Assembly (NCBI GenBank): GCA_965651935.1
Contig: CBFGTC010000009.1
Span: forward strand, 9,834 to 73,833
DNA from: JAFEDN01 sp965651935
GTDB taxonomy: Bacteria > Pseudomonadota > Gammaproteobacteria > Coxiellales > Coxiellaceae
Length of the DNA stretch: 64,000 nt
Direction: 5' to 3'
Position 1 is the stretch's first letter. Every line of letters begins with the position of its first letter. The position numbers and the translations under genes were made by a program. Below, in pieces: positions 52,931 to 62,417 of the stretch. The notes beneath the pieces were generated by a model. That model made no database searches. It saw only the letters and a program-made list of their open reading frames with translations, and was not told where the DNA came from.

Positions 52931-54487
52931 ATGTTAAAACGCGATATCTCTGCGACAAATATTTTAATTGCTGCCGCAGGCGGCATGATCGGCTCGGGCT
53001 GGCTGTTCAGTCCTTATATTAGCGCCCAAATTGCAGGAGGCGGGGCGTTGATTAGCTGGATTATCGCCACAATATTTATGATTTTTATTGCACTGCCGCT
53101 TTGTGAGTTAGGCGCCATGATTCCCATTGCCGGTGGGATGGCAAATTATCCGAGTTTTACCCATGGGCAAGAAGTGGGCTTTTTATTCGCGTGGGTTTCT
53201 TGGTTGTCTTATGTGGTGATGACGCCCATCGAAATCCAAGCGATTTTACAATACGCCAGTCATTTTTTTCCGGCTTTGATTTTGAATGATTCAAAATCAA
53301 TTACCCTCTCTTTTTTCGGTTACCTGATGGCGATAGGAATTATGTTAGCGGTAGTGTTGGTGAATTCATTTGGCATTAAAATGATGGCGGAATGTAATAA
53401 GTACGTCAGTATTATAAAATTTATCCTGCCACTAATCGCTATTGTTAGTTTTTTTCACTTTGCAGATTTTGAGAATATTCATCTGAACTTAAATCATTTA
53501 GGTTCTTGGGGAACTATATTTTCAGCTCTATCCATTGGTGGCGTCGCTTTTGCCTTCACGGGGTTTCAAAACGGGCTTATGTTGGCGGGTGAGGTGAAAA
53601 ACCCTCAACGAAATATCCCCCTCGCTATATTAGGGGCAGTCGGAGTCGGGTTTATTTTATATTTTCTATTGCAGTTGAGTTTTCTAGTGGCTGTACCCTC
53701 AAAGTATTTGGGTCAGGGTTGGCATGAGCTGCATTTTCCAGGAGAAAGTGGGCCTTTGGTGGGATTGGCGATATTATTAGCTCTAGGTTGGGTTGCTACG
53801 TTATTGATGATAGATGCGGCTTTTTCTCCTTTTGGTACGACGCTAGTTTATACTGCCGCCACTTCTCGCATTCTTTATGGAATGGCTTTAAATAATCATT
53901 TACCGAAATTTCTACTTAGAGTGAATCGATATAAAATTCCTGTTATTACTTTGTATATTAATTTTTTTGTGGGAGCTTTGTCGTTTTTGCCTTTTCCCGG
54001 CTGGCAAAAAATGGTTTCATTTTTGTCTTCGACCAGTATTTTATCTTATGGTATAGGACCGATTTGTTTATTAGCCCTACGCCGATTGCACCCGGATGTG
54101 ACTCGGCCTTTTAGGCTCAAAGGTGAGAAGATAGTCAGTTACATTACTTTTTATATGTGTAATCTTATGCTGTATTGGTGCGGTTTTGAGATTCTGTGGA
54201 AACTATATGTGGCGGTTTTGGTGGGTTTTGCCGTGACTTTATTGCATCAGCGAAAAAATTTTTGGAGTTGCGGACTCAGCACTGCTTGGTTTTTTCTGTA
54301 TTTAACCTTATTATTATTTTTATCTTATCTGGGATCTTTCGGTGGGATAAAATTTTTCAGTTTCCCTTGGGATTTAATCGTGCTATTTCCCTTTAGTATA
54401 ATCATACTTTACCTTTCGCAATTGTGTATAGAACCTGTTGAATCATCGACAATCCCCAACATTTTGACCTCGCAAAAAATTCATTAA
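52931..54487 (+). CDS. APC-family amino-acid permease
   Basis: 518 residues, about 12-14 membrane helices. Helix 1 has AAAGGMIGSGWLFSPY, the APC substrate-binding GS.W motif. Helix 6 region is ALSIGGVAFAFTGFQNGLMLAGEVKNPQRNIP. The related aspartate:proton and amino-acid permeases share this form; substrate not fixed. Divergent from the enoyl-CoA hydratase gene over 58 bases. It is the second intact APC transporter in the window; a third is a pseudogene. Confidence 0.88.
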   Translation: MLKRDISATNILIAAAGGMIGSGWLFSPYISAQIAGGGALISWIIATIFMIFIALPLCELGAMIPIAGGMANYPSFTHGQEVGFLFAWVSWLSYVVMTPIEIQAILQYASHFFPALILNDSKSITLSFFGYLMAIGIMLAVVLVNSFGIKMMAECNKYVSIIKFILPLIAIVSFFHFADFENIHLNLNHLGSWGTIFSALSIGGVAFAFTGFQNGLMLAGEVKNPQRNIPLAILGAVGVGFILYFLLQLSFLVAVPSKYLGQGWHELHFPGESGPLVGLAILLALGWVATLLMIDAAFSPFGTTLVYTAATSRILYGMALNNHLPKFLLRVNRYKIPVITLYINFFVGALSFLPFPGWQKMVSFLSSTSILSYGIGPICLLALRRLHPDVTRPFRLKGEKIVSYITFYMCNLMLYWCGFEILWKLYVAVLVGFAVTLLHQRKNFWSCGLSTAWFFLYLTLLLFLSYLGSFGGIKFFSFPWDLIVLFPFSIIILYLSQLCIEPVESSTIPNILTSQKIH

Positions 54488-54543
54488 TTGCTGGCAAGAT
54501 TTACTGTATTTCTTAATGAGTTAGCCATAGATACTCTGTCCTC

Positions 54544-54879
54544 ATGAGTCTAGTAGAAAATCTTATTATTATGGCCGGTATTATTGTTGTTTTATTGGGT
54601 TCTGTGATAGCGCAAAATTTAGCATTGAGGCGTCTACATAGTCTGTACTATAAAGAACTCGCGTTACAGCAGGCCCATGCCTTGATGGAGCGATGTCGCG
54701 CTGTCCAATCTGCTGAGCAAATGGAGCAAGAACAATCTAAATTTAATAAATCACTCAGCGATTTACTGCCGCAGGCTCGCAGTGAGATGGATTGTAGTTT
54801 TGGTAAGGCGGAGTGCAGCATTAGTATTATCTGGCAGGAGCATGGCATTCAATCCATCAATTTAAAATCATTATTATGA
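54544..54879 (+). CDS. PilV-like minor pilin without a visible leader
   Basis: 111 residues. Begins MSLVENLIIMAGIIVVLLGS, which lines up with the mature type IV pilin N-terminus F-S-L-V-E, including Glu5. No prepilin leader or Gly-1 lies before it, and a TGA stop sits nine codons upstream in frame. Two Cys near the end (MDCSFGKAECS) could form a disulfide. pilW overlaps by four bases. It could be PilV or FimT-like; position before pilW favours PilV. Processing by PilD looks impossible as written. Confidence 0.6.
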   Translation: MSLVENLIIMAGIIVVLLGSVIAQNLALRRLHSLYYKELALQQAHALMERCRAVQSAEQMEQEQSKFNKSLSDLLPQARSEMDCSFGKAECSISIIWQEHGIQSINLKSLL

Positions 54880-55604
54880 AATTTTTTAACACGGCTGCTT
54901 TTACGCTACTGGAAATTTTACTCGCTATTTTTTTAGGGATCCTAGCTTTAAGCGGATCAATTATGGCTTATTTATCTTTAAAATCGAATTACATGCGTCA
55001 ACAGCTCGTTAGTGATTTACTGGACAACACTAGGTTTGTCGGAAATTTATTGAATCAGAGGATTGCTACAGCAGGGTTTATCGGCTGTCAAAGCGCAGAA
55101 ATGGTAGATAAACAGCAGGGGATAATGGGTTATAGTGGTGATCATTTGCCGCTAGAGTGGCAAAATCAAGTTGTATCCAAAACAGACATGTTTATTATCA
55201 AAAGTTGCGTTTCTCATTCTCATCTCTCCCAAGACGCAAAAGTGATCAAAATGGCTTACTTTATTGGCGATACTCACCGTGTGAATAGCCTAGGCACACC
55301 AATCTTGGCTTTATTTGAAAAACCCGATGGTGAAGACCGGCTTGAGTTGGCGTCAGGGGTGGAGCAAATGCAAATATTGTATGGCATCAGTGATATTGCT
55401 AAACAAAATCTGGTTTATTATCCCGCTATAGCAGTCCATGATTGGTCGGCAGTTCGTGGTTTGCAAATCGATCTGGTTTTGAATTCCATTGAGCCGGCGC
55501 TTAAACATCCGCATAGCTATAATTTTCAGGGCCAAACTATCACGCCCAATGATTCATTAATTCACAATCCTTGGAGTATTTATGTTCATTTGCGCGAGTG
55601 GTAG
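54876..55604 (+). CDS. pilW: PilW-like minor pilin
   Basis: 242 residues. The type III leader is MKFFNTAA, followed by the mature FTLLEILLAIFLGILALSGS helix with Glu5. The usual Gly at -1 is Ala, and the leader has a single Lys. The segment RQQLVSDLLDNTRFVGNLLNQRIATAGFIGC matches PilW, which primes type IV pilus assembly. ATGA overlap with the upstream gene and a three-base gap to the next one make one operon. No pilE or pilY1 follows. Confidence 0.8.
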   Translation: MKFFNTAAFTLLEILLAIFLGILALSGSIMAYLSLKSNYMRQQLVSDLLDNTRFVGNLLNQRIATAGFIGCQSAEMVDKQQGIMGYSGDHLPLEWQNQVVSKTDMFIIKSCVSHSHLSQDAKVIKMAYFIGDTHRVNSLGTPILALFEKPDGEDRLELASGVEQMQILYGISDIAKQNLVYYPAIAVHDWSAVRGLQIDLVLNSIEPALKHPHSYNFQGQTITPNDSLIHNPWSIYVHLREW

Positions 55605-55607
55605 TTT

Positions 55608-56009
55608 ATGAATGCAGCGGTGCCGTTAATTTTTCTAAGCGTAATAGTTGGTTTAACCGCAGTCGGATTAAGCCAGCAAATCCTGAATGAAAAAATTGAT
55701 GCGGCTGCACAAGCACGTATTGTTGCTTTTAACAGCGCCGAAGCCGGTTTAGTGGCTGCAGAAGCTAAAATTAATAATGAAATAGCCAGTTTAAACACTA
55801 TCCCCGGTGAAGTGCATTTTTATATTAGTTCAGATAATTTAGACAATTGCCAGCAACATACTTTAACCGTGGTTTCCACGGCTGTCTATCAATATGCCCG
55901 GGTAAAATTGTCTGAAGCCTATCTTAAAGCGCCTCCCAAACCTCTCGCTGATTGTCCTAATCAACCTTCTCAGCGCCTATGGTGGCGTGAACTGGATTTT
56001 ACGAGTTAA
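55608..56009 (+). CDS. PilX-like minor pilin
   Basis: 133 residues. N-terminal hydrophobic helix MNAAVPLIFLSVIVGLTAVG, then the PilX-type helix AARIVAF-like segment with FNSAEAGLVAAEAKI. As in other PilX proteins the pilin-type Glu5 is absent, but here the basic leader is also missing. Cys pair near residues 84 and 112 (NLDNCQQH and LADCPNQ). Follows pilW directly. It is the last of the pilin genes; a pilus function is uncertain because the cluster is short. Confidence 0.65.
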   Translation: MNAAVPLIFLSVIVGLTAVGLSQQILNEKIDAAAQARIVAFNSAEAGLVAAEAKINNEIASLNTIPGEVHFYISSDNLDNCQQHTLTVVSTAVYQYARVKLSEAYLKAPPKPLADCPNQPSQRLWWRELDFTS

Positions 56010-56079
56010 TTTTATTTTAATATCATATTCTATCCTACCCCACGGGAAACGCTATAAAAACATTATATTAGGTACTATT

Positions 56080-57783
56080 ATGCTAAGAGACATTGAATTA
56101 GAAGATAATGAAGCTTGGAATATAGAGCGACTTGCTTTAATAATCTATTCTCAAAAATTTTATTTTAGGAAAAACGTGGAAGAGCGCAGCAAAATACAAA
56201 AGGAAGAGTCTGATTTAAAAAATTTAATAAAAAAAGCCATAGCAAAACATCAATGGCGCGTAGCTTTATTATTATTAACCTCTCCTTGTGTGCTCTCGCC
56301 GGAATTTATCGACCTATTGGCCCCGTTTAAACACTTAATTATCAGCACTGCCAATTTAAAAACGACAACAAGTTATGGGCAATATATTATAACCAGTGAT
56401 AATTTATCTAATGCAGAGTATAAAAGTGCTAATTTATTTCGACTTGCCGGTTTCAAAACTGGGTTTTTAACGCCAAGGGTTTTAGGATATATCTCCCAAA
56501 AACCGGTAGGGGCTTTAGGGAAAATTCATGTGGAAATAAAAGCCAGAGAAGAAAGCGAAGAGAAATTAACAACAAAAAATTTGCTGATTGCAAATAATAT
56601 TATGCGTTGTGCGGAAATTGATGCATCTACTGGGAGCGCGTTAGGTGAAATTGCGTTAAAATTGTTTCAATCAGCTTTAAAAAATTATCTCCTTAGGGGT
56701 TGCTGCTGGATCAATATGTATAACCCTTTATTATCATTATTTGAAGTGGTGATGTGGTTGATGGATAAAGGTTATAACAAACCTCTTCAAAAAAAAGACC
56801 AGCAAAAGAAATTCCATGCGTTAAAAATTTTTTTAGACTCTCTTAAAGTATCTTCTGGACTAGGATGTTATCGGTACAAGTATGGAGTCCATATTGCACT
56901 ATCTTCAAATAAAGTAAAATTTTTAAGTACGATTTTTCACAAATTAACTCATGCATTATGCTATATAATGTATAATAGCACCCCCACTCGCTATCGCGAT
57001 GATTTAACTAAACTTGCAAAAACTCTTGAAAAATATAATTTAGATAAGCCCGGTACATGCTCCATTTTAAATTTTTTATCCGTTTATTCTGAAGATGACC
57101 GGCCCTACGTATTATTTCCTCGTTTAGTCGAAATATACATTCAAAATCCAGATGCGTATCATTTAGATTATCCCTATGAAATTTTAGTGATGATCAATCA
57201 CTTATTTTCAGAATTTATCAGAGATATAGCTGAATTTAAGCTTAAATTAATCGAATTACAGGCTGAGAATACATGGAGCCGTGTTGCCATTAGTAAAGCT
57301 TTGGAAGATCAAGATTATAAAACTTATTTTTCTATGGTGACAACAGCGACGCAGTCTTCCATAAATGAATGGCCTCAGTTTCGCCGTAGTAGAGAATTAG
57401 CGAGTATGGCTGTTGAAAAGGGTTTTTCCATTTACAGCCTCAATAAATTTAAAAAGAATATTCTACAAATGGTGTTAGAGGACAAGCACCCCGATCTTAA
57501 GCGAGGTTTGGATATTTTAGAAATAATTTGGGAGACAAAAGGAGATATTCCTAAAGTTGATCTCAATGTTTGTAATAAAGCCAGATTTAATTTATTAGTG
57601 ATGGCGATTATTCATGATAAAAATCCAGAGTTTATCAAATGGCTGATAGTAAAAGCAGGGGTGGAAGTCAATAGTATTGCTAAACGATATGCAAAATTAA
57701 ACGGTTTAGAAGACATCGAAGAATTAATTGAACATAATTTAAGTTCTGGTCACACTGATTCTAATCACGTCTTTTTGTGTTAA
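56080..57783 (+). CDS. Orphan protein with degenerate HExxH-like motif and ankyrin-like tail, candidate effector
   Basis: 567 residues, no signal peptide. I do not recognise the whole. Residues about 260-300 read GCYRYKYGVHIAL, then FLSTIFHKLTHALCYIMYNS. This has the shape of a zinc metallopeptidase site in which HExxH has become HKLTH. The tail (about 500-560) has an ankyrin-like unit: NLLVMAIIHDKNPEFIKWLIVKAGVEVNS. The start is the ATG at 56080, with a weak AGG. It sits after the pilins and before carA. The effector role and inactive-protease idea are inference. Confidence 0.65.
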   Translation: MLRDIELEDNEAWNIERLALIIYSQKFYFRKNVEERSKIQKEESDLKNLIKKAIAKHQWRVALLLLTSPCVLSPEFIDLLAPFKHLIISTANLKTTTSYGQYIITSDNLSNAEYKSANLFRLAGFKTGFLTPRVLGYISQKPVGALGKIHVEIKAREESEEKLTTKNLLIANNIMRCAEIDASTGSALGEIALKLFQSALKNYLLRGCCWINMYNPLLSLFEVVMWLMDKGYNKPLQKKDQQKKFHALKIFLDSLKVSSGLGCYRYKYGVHIALSSNKVKFLSTIFHKLTHALCYIMYNSTPTRYRDDLTKLAKTLEKYNLDKPGTCSILNFLSVYSEDDRPYVLFPRLVEIYIQNPDAYHLDYPYEILVMINHLFSEFIRDIAEFKLKLIELQAENTWSRVAISKALEDQDYKTYFSMVTTATQSSINEWPQFRRSRELASMAVEKGFSIYSLNKFKKNILQMVLEDKHPDLKRGLDILEIIWETKGDIPKVDLNVCNKARFNLLVMAIIHDKNPEFIKWLIVKAGVEVNSIAKRYAKLNGLEDIEELIEHNLSSGHTDSNHVFLC

Positions 57784-57935
57784 CAAGCTACGTGTAGAAG
57801 CAGAATTTATATAATGCTGCCATGTTTATAATTTTATCCGAGATCTCCTTTTTCAAGGTCAACCACGATGAAGTTCAGTAGGAGAGAGGCTCGTTGGTAG
57901 GCTCCCATACATTAAAAATAAAAAATGGCTAAACA

Positions 57936-57965
57936 TTGGCTAAAATTTTTCAGAATTGATATAAT
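57936..57965 (+). promoter_or_regulatory. Promoter of carAB, placed for a leaderless start
   Basis: TTGGCT at 57936-57941 and consensus TATAAT at 57960-57965 are separated by 18 bases. Seven bases after the -10 is the carA ATG (57972). No Shine-Dalgarno site can fit. The 188-base gap upstream has no ORF. Confidence 0.6.
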
Positions 57966-57971
57966 ACCGCC

Positions 57972-59126
57972 ATGCCTAAAGCCGTGCTTAACGAAACCTT
58001 TGCGCCTGCCTTATTAGCCTTGGCAGATGGAAATATTTTTCCCGGCGTTTCTATCGGTTATCCCGGCCAAGCCCTGGGGGAAGTGGTCTTTAACACCTCC
58101 ATGACAGGTTACCAAGAAATACTGACAGACCCCTCCTATGCCGAGCAAATGGTGACTTTAACTTACCCGCACATCGGCAATACCGGAGTAAATGAAGAAG
58201 ATCGAGAATCCAGCCGCATTTGGGCCAAGGGATTGATCATTCGTGAAATCTCACCCATCGTGAGCAATTGGCGATCACAGCAATCTTTACCGGATTATTT
58301 GCAATCTCAAAAAGTAATGGCTATCGCCCAAGTTGACACCCGCCGGTTAACCAGATTATTACGCGAGAAGGGTGCTCAGAACGCTTGTATCACTACCGAC
58401 GTTACTCACCCTGAAAAGGCCATTGCCGCTGCTCGCGCATATCCAGGCCTGGTAGGTATGGATTTAGCTAAAGTTGTCAGTACAGCCCAAACTTATGAGT
58501 GGACCGAACAAACTTGGAAACATAATAAAAAGCCGGCAGAAAAAGCTACACTTTATCACGTCGTGGTTTACGACTATGGAGTTAAATCACAAATTTTACG
58601 CTTATTAGCAGACCGTGGATGTAAAGTCACTGTTGTTCCTGCTCAAACCAGTGCAGGTGATGTGTTGGCTTTGCGGCCTCACGGAGTCGTGTTGGCCAAT
58701 GGCCCTGGCGATCCCGCTGTTTGTGATTATGCGATTACTGCCATTCAAAATTTGATGGCAGTGGGTACGCCTTTATTAGGCATTTGTTTAGGTTTTCAAT
58801 TGCTGGCATTGGCTTCTGGCGGGACAACATTGAAAATGAAATTTGGCCATCATGGTGCAAATCACCCAGTTTTAGATATTTTGCAAGGTCGAGTGATGAT
58901 AACCAGCCAAAACCACGGCTTTAGCGTGGATGAGTCCACATTGCCTTCGTGTTGGCAGATCACACACCGCTCGCTATTTGATGGCTCATTGCAAGGATTT
59001 CAGCATAGACAACAGCCTGTCTTAGGATTTCAAGGTCATCCCGAGGCAAGTCCTGGTCCACACGATATAATCAATATTTTCGATCAATTTATCGCATTGA
59101 TGGAGAGAAATAGCCCCCATGCCTAA
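57972..59126 (+). CDS. carA: Carbamoyl-phosphate synthase small subunit
   Basis: 384 residues. Glutaminase subunit that supplies ammonia to CarB for arginine and pyrimidine synthesis. N-terminal domain: GEVVFNTSMTGYQEILTDPSYAEQ, VTLTYPHIGNTG. GATase domain: GVVLANGPGDPA, nucleophile Cys in GICLGFQLLALASGG near residue 269, and His/Glu in GHPEASPGPHD near residue 351. The residue after GICLG is Phe where E. coli has His. The N-terminus is about ten residues longer than in E. coli. Overlaps carB by eight bases. Confidence 0.97.
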   Translation: MPKAVLNETFAPALLALADGNIFPGVSIGYPGQALGEVVFNTSMTGYQEILTDPSYAEQMVTLTYPHIGNTGVNEEDRESSRIWAKGLIIREISPIVSNWRSQQSLPDYLQSQKVMAIAQVDTRRLTRLLREKGAQNACITTDVTHPEKAIAAARAYPGLVGMDLAKVVSTAQTYEWTEQTWKHNKKPAEKATLYHVVVYDYGVKSQILRLLADRGCKVTVVPAQTSAGDVLALRPHGVVLANGPGDPAVCDYAITAIQNLMAVGTPLLGICLGFQLLALASGGTTLKMKFGHHGANHPVLDILQGRVMITSQNHGFSVDESTLPSCWQITHRSLFDGSLQGFQHRQQPVLGFQGHPEASPGPHDIINIFDQFIALMERNSPHA

Positions 59127-62100
59127 ACGCACTGATATTAAAAGCGTGCTAATCATTGGTGCAGGGCCAATCGTGATTGGCCAAGCCTGCGAGTTTGATT
59201 ATTCCGGCACCCAAGCTTGTCGGGCCCTGAGAGAAGAAGGCTATCGCGTGATTCTCATCAATTCCAATCCTGCCACCATCATGACCGACCCCGACATGGC
59301 AGACGCCACTTACATTGAGCCCATCCATTGGCAAATTGTAGAAAAAATTATCGCGAAAGAGCGACCCGATGCCCTATTACCCACCATGGGTGGTCAAACC
59401 GCACTCAATTGCGCTTTAGATTTAGTGCGCGAAGGCGTGTTAGGGAAATACCGGGTCCAACTGATTGGCGCCTCACGTGAGGCAATCGACAAAGCCGAAG
59501 ACAGAGAATTATTTCGTAAAGCCATGAATAAAATCGGCCTGGAGACGCCGCGTTCAGGCTTGGCTCATAACATGGCTGATGCTTGGAAAATATTGGAAGA
59601 AATTGGTTTTCCAGCCATTATTCGCCCTTCATTCACCATGGGCGGTAGCGGCGGCGGCATCGCTTATAATTACGAAGAATTTGAAGAAATTTGCCAATGC
59701 GGATTGGAATTATCTCCCACCTCGGAATTGTTGATCGATGAATCCATCATTGGCTGGAAAGAATACGAATTGGAAGTGGTGCGCGACCGCAAAGACAATT
59801 GTATTATTGTCTGCGGTATAGAAAATGTTGATCCCGTCGGCATCCATACCGGCGATTCCATCACTGTGGCCCCTATCCAAACATTGACTGATAAAGAATA
59901 CCAGCGTATGCGCAATGCGGCCATTGCCATTTTGCGAGAAATCGGTGTGGAAACCGGTGGTTCGAATGTGCAATTCGCGGTGAATCCTAAAGATGGCCGG
60001 ATGATGGTCATCGAAATGAACCCGCGAGTGTCACGCTCTTCAGCATTAGCTTCTAAAGCGACCGGATTTCCCATCGCGGCGGTGGCAGCTAAATTGGCGG
60101 TAGGTTACACTTTAGATGAATTGGCGAATGAAATCACCAATGGTAAAACCCCTATTTCCTTTGAGCCAGCCGTGGATTATGTCGTTGTAAAAATTCCGCG
60201 GTTCAATTTTGAAAAATTTCCCCAAACCGACTCTCGTCTGACAACTCAAATGAAATCAGTAGGGGAAGTGATGGCCATTGGCCGCAATTTCCAAGAATCA
60301 TTGCAAAAAGCGTTACGTGGATTAGAAACCGGAGTCTATGGTCTGGAATCGAAAATTGATTTTTTTGATTCTGAAAACGCCGATGAAGAGAAATTAATTA
60401 ATCGATTTCAACAAGAGCTGAGCATTCCCGGCGCAGACCGCTTATGGTATATCGCGGATGCGTTCCGTTTTGGCTATAACATTGAGAAAGTACAGCAATT
60501 CACTTTGATTGACCCGTGGTTTTTAGTGCAAATACAAGACATTGTCCACAGTGAGCAGGCTTTGACAAACCTGACTCTGTCTGTGCTCAATAAAGAAACC
60601 TTGTATCGACTGAAACGGCAAGGATTTTCAGATAAACGTCTAGCGTATTTATTAAATACAACCGAGGCGGAAGTGCGTGAATACCGTCATCAGTTACAAA
60701 TTCGACCGGTGTATAAACGAGTCGATACTTGCGCCGCTGAATTCGCTACCGCCACCGCTTATATGTACTCTACATACGAAGAAGAGAATGAATGTGCTCC
60801 GACGGCGCGAAAAAAAATTATGGTTTTGGGTGGAGGGCCCAACCGAATCGGTCAAGGCATTGAATTTGATTATTGTTGCGTGCATGCCGCCCTGGCCATG
60901 CGCGAGCAAGGTTACGAAACCATTATGGTAAATTGTAATCCTGAAACGGTTTCCACGGACTATGATGTTTCCGATCGTTTGTATTTTGAATCATTGACTT
61001 TAGAAGATGTACTGGAAATTGTCGATGCCGAAAAACCGAAGGGAGTCATTGTCCAATACGGCGGACAAACTCCTCTTAAATTGGCGCGTGACTTAGCTAA
61101 GGCTGGAGTACCGATTATTGGGACCACACCTGACGCCATAGATCGCGCTGAAGATAGAGAACGGTTTCAGCAAATGATCAATGAATTAGGCCTACTGCAA
61201 CCGCGCAATGGCACGGTACGCTCCCGCGAAGAAGGATTGCGTCTGGCCAAAGTATTCGCTTATCCCATGATCGTGCGGCCTTCCTATGTTTTGGGTGGCA
61301 GAGCGATGAAAGTCATTTTTAATGAGCAAGAACTAATCCGTTACATGAAAAATGTTTCAGAAGTTTCAGCAGACTCACCATTATTATTGGACCAATTTTT
61401 AGATGACGCCATCGAAGTGGATGTGGATGCGGTCTGTGACGGTGAAAATGTGCTAATCGGCGGTATACTTGAACACATTGAGCAAGCCGGTATTCACTCC
61501 GGTGATTCTTCCTGTACTTTCCCTCCTCCCAGCTTAAGTTTGTCAATTCAAGAACAATTAAAAGATCAAATGCGGCAAATGGCCAAAAAATTGGGGGTAG
61601 TCGGTCTGATCAATGCGCAATTCGCCATTAAAGATAATTGCATTTACGTGTTAGAAGTGAATCCGAGAGCTTCCCGCACTGTCCCTTTCATTGCTAAAGC
61701 CACTGGCTTATCTTTAGCCAAAATCGCTGCGCGTTGTATGGTGGGGGTAAGTTTAGAGAAGCAAGGCGTGACTAGAGAATGTTCCGCACCTTATTTTGCA
61801 GTGAAAAACGCCATTTTTCCGTTTGCCAAATTTCCCGGAGTGGACCCCATATTGGGACCGGAAATGCGTTCTACAGGCGAGGTTATGGGAATTGGGTCGA
61901 GTTTTGGCGAAGCCTTTGCCAAGGCTCAATGGGGTGGAGGAGGACAGCTCATGCCCAAAAAAGGCCGCGTTTTTATCAGTGTACGCGACGCCGATAAGAT
62001 ACGAGCCGCTTCTTTGGCGGTCCAACTCATTCAATTGGGATACCAGGTTATCGCAACTCGTGGCACAGCTCAATCATTATCTGAAGCGGGGGTAGCGTGT

Positions 62101-62376
62101 GAAATTGTCAATAAAGTGACGGAAGGTCGCCCTCATATAGTAGACATGATCAAGAATGGCGAGATACAATTTATTATAAACACCACTGAAGGGGAACAAG
62201 CCATTGCAGATTCCTTCACTATTCGCCGCAGCGCCGTTTCGCGCAAAATATGTTACACCACGACACTGGCAGGCGGTGAAGCTGTTTGCTTAGCCTTGCA
62301 GGCAGGCGATATTGGAGAAATATCCAGTTTGCAAGATTTGCATTGTTTAGTTAAACCGGTTACGCTAATCGCATAG
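59119..62376 (+). CDS. carB: Carbamoyl-phosphate synthase large subunit
   Basis: 1085 residues (E. coli 1073). Two homologous ATP-grasp halves: RPSFTMGGSGGGIAY near residue 170 in the first and RPSYVLGGRAMKVIF near residue 717 in the second. Each half opens with a PreATP motif (GAGPIVIGQACEFDYSGTQA near 13, GGGPNRIGQGIEFDYCCVHAA near 573). An oligomerisation domain lies between, and a C-terminal MGS-like allosteric domain (GRVFISVRDADK onward) spans about 955-1080, where UMP or ornithine binds in E. coli. Coupled to carA; greA follows after 41 bases. Confidence 0.97.
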   Translation: MPKRTDIKSVLIIGAGPIVIGQACEFDYSGTQACRALREEGYRVILINSNPATIMTDPDMADATYIEPIHWQIVEKIIAKERPDALLPTMGGQTALNCALDLVREGVLGKYRVQLIGASREAIDKAEDRELFRKAMNKIGLETPRSGLAHNMADAWKILEEIGFPAIIRPSFTMGGSGGGIAYNYEEFEEICQCGLELSPTSELLIDESIIGWKEYELEVVRDRKDNCIIVCGIENVDPVGIHTGDSITVAPIQTLTDKEYQRMRNAAIAILREIGVETGGSNVQFAVNPKDGRMMVIEMNPRVSRSSALASKATGFPIAAVAAKLAVGYTLDELANEITNGKTPISFEPAVDYVVVKIPRFNFEKFPQTDSRLTTQMKSVGEVMAIGRNFQESLQKALRGLETGVYGLESKIDFFDSENADEEKLINRFQQELSIPGADRLWYIADAFRFGYNIEKVQQFTLIDPWFLVQIQDIVHSEQALTNLTLSVLNKETLYRLKRQGFSDKRLAYLLNTTEAEVREYRHQLQIRPVYKRVDTCAAEFATATAYMYSTYEEENECAPTARKKIMVLGGGPNRIGQGIEFDYCCVHAALAMREQGYETIMVNCNPETVSTDYDVSDRLYFESLTLEDVLEIVDAEKPKGVIVQYGGQTPLKLARDLAKAGVPIIGTTPDAIDRAEDRERFQQMINELGLLQPRNGTVRSREEGLRLAKVFAYPMIVRPSYVLGGRAMKVIFNEQELIRYMKNVSEVSADSPLLLDQFLDDAIEVDVDAVCDGENVLIGGILEHIEQAGIHSGDSSCTFPPPSLSLSIQEQLKDQMRQMAKKLGVVGLINAQFAIKDNCIYVLEVNPRASRTVPFIAKATGLSLAKIAARCMVGVSLEKQGVTRECSAPYFAVKNAIFPFAKFPGVDPILGPEMRSTGEVMGIGSSFGEAFAKAQWGGGGQLMPKKGRVFISVRDADKIRAASLAVQLIQLGYQVIATRGTAQSLSEAGVACEIVNKVTEGRPHIVDMIKNGEIQFIINTTEGEQAIADSFTIRRSAVSRKICYTTTLAGGEAVCLALQAGDIGEISSLQDLHCLVKPVTLIA

Positions 62377-62417
62377 AAATAACGCGAATCGTCTGATAAG
62401 AATTAGGAGTACATTTC

